From Clostridia bacterium (GTDB lineage: Bacteria > Bacillota > Clostridia > UBA1381): 5,346 nt of DNA. The stretch is from assembly GCA_008668455.1 (NCBI GenBank), contig RQCD01000072.1, forward strand, positions 1-5,346. The letters are read 5' to 3'. The position numbers and the translations under genes are program-made. Of the stretch, positions 1-5,346 are shown one piece after another (position 1 is the first letter of the stretch; each line of letters starts with the position of its first letter). Under the pieces are notes generated by a model, which saw only the letters and a program-made list of their open reading frames with translations, was not told the DNA's origin and ran no database searches.

Positions 1-96
1 GATTTATTATATGTATACAGCTGAAAAGAGATCTAATAAACAAAGGCAAACATTCGAACAATATGAAAAATATTTTTTAGAAAGGAAGTTTGTTTT
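1..96 (+). other. AT-rich leader upstream of glgA, possibly the end of an upstream ORF
   Basis: This stretch is about 24% G+C, against mid-40s in lines sampled from the genes that follow, so it looks like intergenic leader. The glgA ribosome binding site (AAAGGAAG, 81-88) lies at its end, 8 bases before the start codon. TATACA (14-19), TAATAA (34-39) and TATGAA (62-67) resemble -10 boxes, but none has a recognisable -35 at the right distance, so no promoter is called. One frame is open from position 2 to a TGA at 98-100 and overlaps the glgA start as ATGA. Its last 33 codons could be the C-terminus of an upstream protein. Its use of AGA/AGG for all three arginines differs from the CGN preference of the downstream genes, which argues against coding. 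I do not recognise the peptide. Confidence 0.5.
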
Positions 97-1803
97 ATGA
101 ACATACTTTTTGCTGCCTCAGAAGCAGCGCCGTTTGTGAAAACCGGCGGTCTCGGCGATGTTGCCGGCAGCCTACCGGTTACCCTGAAAAAAAAAGGAGC
201 AGATATCCGCGTGATTCTGCCGCTTTATCGCTGTATTTCAAAAACCTGGCGTGATCAGATGACTTATCTTGCAAATATCTATATTGATATTGGCTGGAGA
301 AAGCAGTACTGCGGCGTATTTTCCTTAGAGCGCGAGGGCTGCACCTATTATTTTGTTGATAATGAATTTTATTTTAACGGTCCGAAGCCGTATGACTTTA
401 TCCATTTAGACTGCGAGAAGTTTATTTTCTTTTCAAAAGCAGTTCTGTCCCTTCTTCCGACTCTGGGCTTTCGCCCGGATGTGATCCACTGTAATGACTG
501 GCAGACGGCTGCTATTCCGGTCTTTTTAGACACATTCCGCGATAATCCGTTCTTTGAGCGAATCAAAACGGTTATGACGATCCACAATTTAAAATTCCAG
601 GGACGCTGGGATTTAGACGGAATTAAGGACGTAATGGGAATCGGCGACTATTATTTTACAAGCGATAAGCTGGAATATTATAACGATGCAAACCTCCTAA
701 AGGGCGGTATTGCTTATGCCGACCGGATTACTACCGTGTCGGAAAGCTATGCCGGAGAAATCCAGACGCCGGAATACGGCGAGGGCCTTTATGGTCTGTT
801 GTCGGCACGCGCTGATACGCTTTCCGGCATTGTGAACGGAATTGACTATAACGAGTGGAATCCTGCAAAGGACGCGCTTCTGCCGGAAGCCTATGATCAG
901 CGGAATGCCGTTTCGAAAAAGAAACTGAATAAAAAGAATCTCCAGGAGCAGTTAAATCTGCCGGTGGACGAAAACAAATTTGTAGTTGGCATGATTTCGC
1001 GCCTGACCGATCAAAAGGGCTTTGACCTTTTGGCGCAGGCATTAGATCAGATTGCCGATATGGATTTACAGCTGATTGTTTTAGGAACAGGCGAGGAACG
1101 CTATGAGAATCTTTTCCGGCACTATGCATGGAAGTACCCGGAAAAAATCTCGGCAAATATTTATTTCTCAAACGAGCGTGCGCATTTGATTTATGCCGCA
1201 TGCGATGCATTCTTAATGCCGTCTGCGTTTGAACCGTGCGGACTGTCCCAGCTGATTTCCCTACACTATGGAACGGTTCCGATTGTACGTGAAACCGGCG
1301 GATTAAAGGATACGGTTGTTCCGTATAACGAGTATACCGGAGAGGGAGACGGCTTCTCCTTTGCATACTATAATTCGGACGATATGATGCACGTTCTGCG
1401 CTATGCTGCCGACACCTACTACAATCATAAGGACAGCTGGACAAAGCTGATGAAAAACGGTATGAAAGCAGATTTTTCATGGGATCAGTCGGCGGAAAAA
1501 TATCTGCGGCTTTATGAGGAGCTTTTAGGACTTCCGCATGTCGAGAAAAAGCAGGAGGAAAAGAAAGCAGAAAAGAAAGTGGAAAAGAAGCCTGCACCGA
1601 AAAAGGAAGCAAAAAAGCCGGCTGTAAAAAAAGCGAAAGGGATCGCAGAGAAGGCAGAGCCGGCAGCAGAAGAACCGAAAAAAACACCGGAAACAGCGCC
1701 GAAAAAGGAAACGGCAAAACCGGTGAAAAAGACGGAAAAAAACGCGAAAACAACCGCAGAGAAAAAGCCTGCGAAAAAAACAGTTACAAAGAAAAAGGCA
1801 TAA
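97..1803 (+). CDS. glgA: glycogen synthase (ADP-glucose type, GT5) with lysine-rich C-terminal tail
   Basis: This cytoplasmic enzyme transfers glucose from ADP-glucose to the non-reducing end of an alpha-1,4-glucan. The GT5 core spans about residues 1-479, close to the 477 residues of E. coli GlgA. Landmarks in order are KTGGLGDV at 15-22 (K15 matches the ADP-glucose-binding Lys15 of E. coli), HCNDWQTA at 131-138, HNLKFQG at 163-169, GIVNGIDYNEWNP at 244-256, SRLTDQKG at 301-308 (R302 and K307) and EPCGL at 379-383 followed by TGGLKDTV. All expected GT-B active-site motifs are present. AAAGGAAG at 81-88 supports the start, and the N-terminus MNILFAASEAAPFVKTGG is canonical. The oddity is residues 481-568, an extension rich in Lys, Ala, Glu and Pro that the catalytic fold does not need. 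An A9 run encodes K31-K33. The next gene is glgP, 55 bp away on the same strand, so co-transcription is likely. The enzyme assignment is very secure; the tail's function is unknown. Confidence 0.97.
   Translation: MNILFAASEAAPFVKTGGLGDVAGSLPVTLKKKGADIRVILPLYRCISKTWRDQMTYLANIYIDIGWRKQYCGVFSLEREGCTYYFVDNEFYFNGPKPYDFIHLDCEKFIFFSKAVLSLLPTLGFRPDVIHCNDWQTAAIPVFLDTFRDNPFFERIKTVMTIHNLKFQGRWDLDGIKDVMGIGDYYFTSDKLEYYNDANLLKGGIAYADRITTVSESYAGEIQTPEYGEGLYGLLSARADTLSGIVNGIDYNEWNPAKDALLPEAYDQRNAVSKKKLNKKNLQEQLNLPVDENKFVVGMISRLTDQKGFDLLAQALDQIADMDLQLIVLGTGEERYENLFRHYAWKYPEKISANIYFSNERAHLIYAACDAFLMPSAFEPCGLSQLISLHYGTVPIVRETGGLKDTVVPYNEYTGEGDGFSFAYYNSDDMMHVLRYAADTYYNHKDSWTKLMKNGMKADFSWDQSAEKYLRLYEELLGLPHVEKKQEEKKAEKKVEKKPAPKKEAKKPAVKKAKGIAEKAEPAAEEPKKTPETAPKKETAKPVKKTEKNAKTTAEKKPAKKTVTKKKA
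1537..1800 (+). repeat. low-complexity purine-rich segment encoding the GlgA lysine-rich tail
   Basis: This segment encodes GlgA residues 481-568. Of 88 residues, 32 are Lys, 15 Ala, 14 Glu and 9 Pro. There is no Arg, no Asp and no Phe, Trp or Tyr, giving a net charge near +18. Lys-Lys doublets occur 13 times. Those starting at 484, 489, 493, 497, 502, 506 and 511 are spaced 4-5 residues apart, and those at 528, 536 and 544 are spaced 8 apart. The coding strand is strongly purine-biased and holds four separate A7 runs (1626-1632, 1678-1684, 1736-1742, 1774-1780). The composition resembles disordered Lys/Ala/Pro tails such as those of histone H1-like proteins. That is a compositional resemblance, not evidence of homology. 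Confidence 0.85.
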
Positions 1804-1841
1804 AATACTTGCTCGAATCCCTGCAGATAACTGGGTAAAAT

Positions 1842-1849
1842 GGAAAGGA
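1842..1849 (+). promoter_or_regulatory. probable glgP ribosome binding site
   Basis: GGAAAGGA ends 9 bases before the ATG at 1859, a workable Shine-Dalgarno distance. A stronger-looking GGAGG at 1854-1858 directly abuts the ATG with no spacer and is probably too close to serve this start. ATG triplets at 1840, 1849 and 1852 share a different reading frame that ends at 1905, so they cannot start GlgP. The start at 1859 is kept because the next in-frame Met is residue 29, which would remove N-terminal sequence. Confidence 0.55.
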
Positions 1850-1858
1850 TGATGGAGG

Positions 1859-4339
1859 ATGAGCAAAGAAGCATTAACAAGTGCGGAGGAAAAGCTCCGC
1901 GATGAGATTGTCGGCAAGGTTGCCCGGCATTTCGGAAAAACTATGGAGGATGCAACTCCGAAAATGGTCTATACCGCCTGCGCTCTGACGGCGCGGGATC
2001 AGATTATGTCCAAATGGGCGCTGTCGCATAAGGAGGTCAAAAAGGAATGCTCTAAGAAGCTTTATTATCTTTCCTTTGAGTTTCTGATGGGACGTCTGCT
2101 TTCAACAAATATTTTAAATCTGATGCAGACAAAGGAATATGTGAACGCATTAAAGAGTCTTGGCTATGAGCTTTCGGATATTGTCGAATTAGAAAATGAC
2201 GCAGGCCTGGGAAACGGCGGCTTAGGTCGCCTTGCAGCATGCTTTATTGATTCAATGACCACATTGGATCTGCCGGCATACGGCTGCACGATTCGTTATG
2301 AATACGGCTTGTTTAAGCAGAAAATTGTGGACGGATACCAGACAGAGCTTCCCGATCCGTGGCTTGAGGACGGAAATGCCTGGGAAATTGCACGCACGGA
2401 TGAAACCGTTGAGGTGAAAATCGTCGTACAGAATTTCCCACAATATCATGACGGAAACCTGTCTTTCCGCTATGAACATTCGCACACTATTTTAGCAATG
2501 CCCTATGATGTTCCGCTGATTGGCTACGATTCCTCTATCGTGAATAAGCTGCGCCTCTGGTCCGCAAAATCGCCGGACGTCATTAATATGAAAGAATTTA
2601 ACAGCGGAAATTATATCCGTGCCGTAGAGGAGAGGGAATTAGCAGAGGTGATCTCAAGCGTTCTCTATCCGGAGGATAACCATAACGAGGGAAAGGAGCT
2701 GCGCTTAAAGCAGCAGTATTTCCTGGTTTCTGCCACACTGCAATGGATTTTAAAGGAATATGAAAGCCGCTACGGCTACGACTGGCAGCATTTGAGCGAC
2801 AAGGCAGTGATTCATATTAACGATACGCACCCGGCGCTTGCAATTCCGGAACTGATGCGGATTCTGCTGGACGAAAAGGGCTTAGGCTGGGATGAAGCAT
2901 GGGATATTACAACAAAGGTCTTTGCTTATACCAACCACACCGTTATGAGCGAGGCTTTGGAAAAATGGCCGATGGATTTATTCCGCAAGGTTGTTCCGCG
3001 GATTGCAATGATTGTGGAGGAGATTAACCGCCGGCTGATGAACTATCTGGAAACGGTTTATCCGAACGATCCCTTAAAGCACAAATATATGGCAGTGGTG
3101 GACGATCAGAAGGTATTTATGGCAAATCTTTGTCTTTGCAGCTGCTTTGCGGTTAACGGTGTTTCCAAACTGCACACGAAAATTCTAACCGACGATATTT
3201 TTGCTGATTATTACCGCTTAAACCCGGATCATTATTTTGCAATCACAAACGGCATCACCTTCCGCCGCTGGATCGGAAACTGTAATCCGGAGCTTTCTGC
3301 ACTGATCACAAAAAAGATCGGATCAAAATGGCTCAAAGATTCAGAGGAGCTGAAAAAGCTGATCCCCTATGCGGATGATCCGGAGTTTAAAGAGGAATTT
3401 GCAAAAATCAAGCATGACAATAAGCTTGCATTGACTAAGTATATCAAGGAGCATAACGGAATTGATGTTGACCCGGAATCCATCTTCGATGTCCAGGCAA
3501 AGCGTCTGCATGAGTATAAGCGGCAGCTTTTGAATATTCTGCATATTATCTCAGAATACAATCAGCTTTTGGAAAATCCGAATCTGGATTATTATCCGAA
3601 AACCTATATTTTTGCGGCAAAGGCAGCGCCGGGCTATGCGCGTGCAAAGCTGATTATCAAGCTGATTAATTCGGTTGCGGATAAGATTAACCGGGATGAG
3701 AGGATCGGCGGCAGGCTGAAGGTTGTGTTCCTGGAGAATTACGGTGTTTCCATTGCAGAAAAGCTTGTAGTTGCAGCCGATATTTCCGAGCAGATTTCCA
3801 CTGCCGGAAAAGAGGCATCCGGAACAGGTAACATGAAATTCATGTTAAACGGCGCTTTGACAATCGGAACGTTAGACGGTGCAAACGTGGAAATGTTAGA
3901 ACAGGTCGGCGCGGACAATATCTTCATTTTCGGACTGAAGGCAGACGAGGTAGAGGCGCGCTCGCGTTACAGCAACTCAGATGAGGTAAAGGAAATCTAT
4001 TCCACCAATGCGGCATTGAGAAAGGCGCTGGGTCAGCTGATTGACGGCACGTTTGCAGAAGGAAATTCTCAGATCTTCCGAGATCTTTACCAAACGCTGA
4101 TGTATGGAGATTACGGCTATCCGGATACTTATATGGTTCTCCGCGATTTTGAAGACTATGCAAAAATGCAGGCGCATTTGTCGCAGCTGTATAAAACCCG
4201 TGATCTGTGGATGAAAAAAGCGATTATGAATACGGCTTGTGCAGGATTTTTCTCCAGTGACCGGACGATTCGGGAATATAACGAAAAGATCTGGAAATTG
4301 AAACCGATTCAGGCAATTAAAGTGAAGAAGCAAAAGTAA
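1859..4339 (+). CDS. glgP: glycogen/maltodextrin phosphorylase (PLP-dependent, GT35)
   Basis: This cytoplasmic enzyme releases glucose-1-phosphate from non-reducing ends of alpha-1,4-glucans using inorganic phosphate and pyridoxal phosphate (EC 2.4.1.1). The 826 residues are full length for bacterial members. Diagnostic segments are GNGGLGRLAACF at 118-129, NDTHPA at 321-326, YTNHTV at 357-362, RLHEYKRQLLN at 549-559 and EASGTGNMKF at 652-661. K660 is the Schiff-base lysine, and R549 and K554 are the phosphate-site residues. The constant 20-residue offset from rabbit muscle K680, R569 and K574 supports a complete alignment and shows that the animal Ser14 phospho-regulatory arm is absent. No catalytic residue appears lost. 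The protein ends in a short basic stretch (KVKKQK). The gene follows glgA by 55 bp and is followed by a hairpin, consistent with a glgA-glgP transcript. GlgP versus MalP specificity cannot be read from sequence; the neighbouring glgA favours glycogen. Confidence 0.97.
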   Translation: MSKEALTSAEEKLRDEIVGKVARHFGKTMEDATPKMVYTACALTARDQIMSKWALSHKEVKKECSKKLYYLSFEFLMGRLLSTNILNLMQTKEYVNALKSLGYELSDIVELENDAGLGNGGLGRLAACFIDSMTTLDLPAYGCTIRYEYGLFKQKIVDGYQTELPDPWLEDGNAWEIARTDETVEVKIVVQNFPQYHDGNLSFRYEHSHTILAMPYDVPLIGYDSSIVNKLRLWSAKSPDVINMKEFNSGNYIRAVEERELAEVISSVLYPEDNHNEGKELRLKQQYFLVSATLQWILKEYESRYGYDWQHLSDKAVIHINDTHPALAIPELMRILLDEKGLGWDEAWDITTKVFAYTNHTVMSEALEKWPMDLFRKVVPRIAMIVEEINRRLMNYLETVYPNDPLKHKYMAVVDDQKVFMANLCLCSCFAVNGVSKLHTKILTDDIFADYYRLNPDHYFAITNGITFRRWIGNCNPELSALITKKIGSKWLKDSEELKKLIPYADDPEFKEEFAKIKHDNKLALTKYIKEHNGIDVDPESIFDVQAKRLHEYKRQLLNILHIISEYNQLLENPNLDYYPKTYIFAAKAAPGYARAKLIIKLINSVADKINRDERIGGRLKVVFLENYGVSIAEKLVVAADISEQISTAGKEASGTGNMKFMLNGALTIGTLDGANVEMLEQVGADNIFIFGLKADEVEARSRYSNSDEVKEIYSTNAALRKALGQLIDGTFAEGNSQIFRDLYQTLMYGDYGYPDTYMVLRDFEDYAKMQAHLSQLYKTRDLWMKKAIMNTACAGFFSSDRTIREYNEKIWKLKPIQAIKVKKQK

Positions 4340-4340
4340 T

Positions 4341-4372
4341 CAAAAGCAAGCCGCGTATGTGGCTTGCTTTTG
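4341..4372 (+). terminator. Rho-independent terminator-like hairpin after glgP
   Basis: CAAAAGCAAGCC (4341-4352) pairs perfectly with GGCTTGCTTTTG (4361-4372), a 12 bp stem. Two more possible pairs (a G-U and a C-G) would close it to a four-base GTAT loop. The G/C-rich core GCAAGCC/GGCTTGC is flanked by AAAA on the left and TTTTG on the right, the layout of an intrinsic terminator. The hairpin begins one base after the glgP stop codon. The T-run is short (TTTTGT), so termination may be partial. The A and T flanks make it roughly symmetrical, but no minus-strand gene is visible that would use it. Confidence 0.75.
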
Positions 4373-4381
4373 TATCAAAAC

Positions 4382-4387
4382 GGAGGA
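4382..4387 (+). promoter_or_regulatory. ribosome binding site of the GH13 gene
   Basis: GGAGGA is a near-perfect Shine-Dalgarno sequence. Its GGAGG core ends 7 bases before the ATG at 4394, which fixes the start of the right-truncated gene. It starts only 9 bases after the preceding hairpin, so the two elements share the same 54 bp gap. Confidence 0.85.
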
Positions 4388-4393
4388 AATTTT

Positions 4394-5346
4394 ATGAAGA
4401 TTGAGCATAACTCGCATTCTCTCTTTTACCGCGAACCGTTTGGCGCAATGCCGGCAGGGGAAAAGGTGCGTCTGCGATTAGGAATTAGTGATGCAGGGAT
4501 TCCGAATGCGGTGCGGATTGTTTATCATACAACCTCTGGCGAAGAAGAAACAAAAAACATGCCGTATGTGTTAGAACTGGGCGATTTTTGTTTTTACGAA
4601 ATCACGATCACACTTCCGAAAGAGCCGTGTGTGCTTTGGTACTATTTTGAGGTTTCCACCCATATGGGAAGTGTATACTATGGAAATAATGAGGAAATGT
4701 TGGGCGGTCTGGGAGCGGAAAGCTACCGTCTGCCGGAAAAAATGTTCCAAATTACTGTTTATGCTCCGGCATACCAGACCCCGGAGTGGTTTCGGCATGC
4801 AGTTTGCTATCAGATTTTCCCGGATCGCTTTTTTAACGGAAATGAGGACGGATCGTTTTCTGGAAACCGATCTGACATCATCAGGCGAAGCTGGAAGGAT
4901 ACCCCGTATTATCTTTCGGAACAATTTGGAGGAACGTATAAAGCCAACGATTTTTTCGGCGGCAATCTTTCAGGAATTCAAAAAAAGCTTCCGTATCTTG
5001 CAGAGCTTGGAATTAATGCAATTTATTTAAATCCGATTTTCCGTGCTTACTCCAATCATAAATATGATACCGGAGATTATCTGAAAATTGATGAAGGCTT
5101 TGGAACGGAGGAGGATTTCAGGGAGCTGTGCAAGCAGGCGGAAAAGTATGGTATCCGTATCATTTTAGACGGAGTGTTTAATCATACCGGCAGTGACAGC
5201 CGATATTTTAACAAAAACGGAACGTATGACAGTCTCGGCGCATCTCAATCAGCTGATTCGCCCTATTCCTCCTGGTATCATATTTCTCATTTCCCGGATC
5301 AGTACGATTCCTGGTGGGGTATGCTCACCCTGCCGCAGATCCGGAA
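4394..5346 (+). CDS. GH13 alpha-glucan hydrolase (neopullulanase/cyclomaltodextrinase/alpha-amylase type), partial at right edge
   Basis: The first 317 codons are visible and the frame is open to the window end. Residues 1 to about 125 look like an N-terminal beta-sandwich domain of the kind found in neopullulanase-like GH13 enzymes (FYREPFGAMPAGEKVRLRLG at 11-30). The GH13 barrel follows: YQIFPDRF at 139-146, DFFGGNLSGIQKKLPYLAEL at 186-205, INAIYLNPIF at 207-216, HKYDTGDYLKIDEGFGTEEDF at 222-242 and conserved region I DGVFNHTG at 259-266. WWGMLTLPQ at 307-315 matches the loop before the second catalytic block. The nucleophile Asp, acid/base Glu and third catalytic Asp lie beyond the window, so activity cannot be confirmed. 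There is no signal peptide, so the enzyme is probably cytoplasmic and acts on maltodextrins or glycogen fragments left by GlgP. Exact specificity (neopullulanase, cyclomaltodextrinase, maltogenic amylase) is unresolved. The start is supported by GGAGGA at 4382-4387. Confidence 0.92.
   Translation, partial: MKIEHNSHSLFYREPFGAMPAGEKVRLRLGISDAGIPNAVRIVYHTTSGEEETKNMPYVLELGDFCFYEITITLPKEPCVLWYYFEVSTHMGSVYYGNNEEMLGGLGAESYRLPEKMFQITVYAPAYQTPEWFRHAVCYQIFPDRFFNGNEDGSFSGNRSDIIRRSWKDTPYYLSEQFGGTYKANDFFGGNLSGIQKKLPYLAELGINAIYLNPIFRAYSNHKYDTGDYLKIDEGFGTEEDFRELCKQAEKYGIRIILDGVFNHTGSDSRYFNKNGTYDSLGASQSADSPYSSWYHISHFPDQYDSWWGMLTLPQIR

Noticed and set aside
66..77. 12-base palindrome AAAAATATTTTT just upstream of the glgA ribosome binding site
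   Set aside because: It is pure A/T with no loop, so it would make no stable RNA hairpin, and such palindromes are expected by chance in 24% G+C sequence. It matches no operator I can name.
135..149. Possible catabolite-responsive element (cre-like TGAAAACCGG) early in glgA
   Set aside because: Compared with the cre consensus it lacks the central CG at the right position and has about three mismatches. It also encodes the conserved KTGG motif, which explains the sequence.
731..1753. 340-codon open frame on the minus strand opposite glgA
   Set aside because: It lies wholly antisense to a certain gene. Its Ser/Leu/Pro/Phe-rich composition is the complement of the Lys/Glu-rich tail and of the glgA codon bias, and I recognise no domain. 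It is treated as a shadow frame.
1512..1917. Phe/Cys-rich minus-strand frames that look like membrane proteins
   Set aside because: They are the reverse complement of the AAG/GAA-rich tail (CTT/TTC codons), so the hydrophobicity is an artefact of the purine-rich coding strand. They also run into the glgP start.
4298..4326. TTGAAA at 4298-4303 as a -35 box for a promoter of the GH13 gene
   Set aside because: The hexamer 17 bases downstream (AGTGAA) does not resemble a -10 box, and any transcript would still have to cross the hairpin at 4341-4372.
4629..5030. 133-codon plus-strand frame inside the GH13 gene
   Set aside because: It is out of frame with a GH13 reading frame that is continuous across the region and rich in conserved motifs. 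It shows no recognisable protein of its own.

Overview
This 5.3 kb window carries a plus-strand alpha-glucan (glycogen) metabolism cluster, most likely from a Gram-positive anaerobe of the Clostridia. A Lachnospiraceae-type gut bacterium is my best guess. That guess rests on strong purine-rich Shine-Dalgarno sites, mid-40s percent G+C in two lines I counted, the flavour of the protein sequences and the gene content. No taxonomic marker gene is present.

Layout: positions 1-96 are very AT-rich (about 24% G+C) and act as the leader of the first gene. One frame there is open from the left edge and ends in an ATGA overlap with the next start, so it could be the tail of an upstream gene. Positions 97-1803 encode an ADP-glucose-type glycogen synthase (GlgA, family GT5). 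It has an intact catalytic core plus an unusual lysine-rich tail of almost 90 residues. After a 55 bp gap, 1859-4339 encode a full-length PLP-dependent glycogen phosphorylase (GlgP, family GT35). A 12 bp-stem hairpin at 4341-4372 resembles an intrinsic terminator. Only 21 bases later, a cytoplasmic GH13 enzyme (neopullulanase/cyclomaltodextrinase/alpha-amylase type) begins at 4394 and runs off the right edge, before most of its catalytic residues.

Together the genes describe intracellular storage-glucan turnover. GlgA extends alpha-1,4 chains from ADP-glucose, GlgP releases glucose-1-phosphate from chain ends, and the GH13 enzyme probably trims or hydrolyses branched or short maltodextrins that phosphorylase leaves. 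ADP-glucose pyrophosphorylase and branching enzyme are not in the window.

The window is largely ordinary core metabolism, and I see no new multi-gene system. The features most worth a second look are the GlgA lysine-rich tail with its A7 runs, the A9 tract early in glgA, and the hairpin placed where the downstream gene has almost no room for its own promoter.
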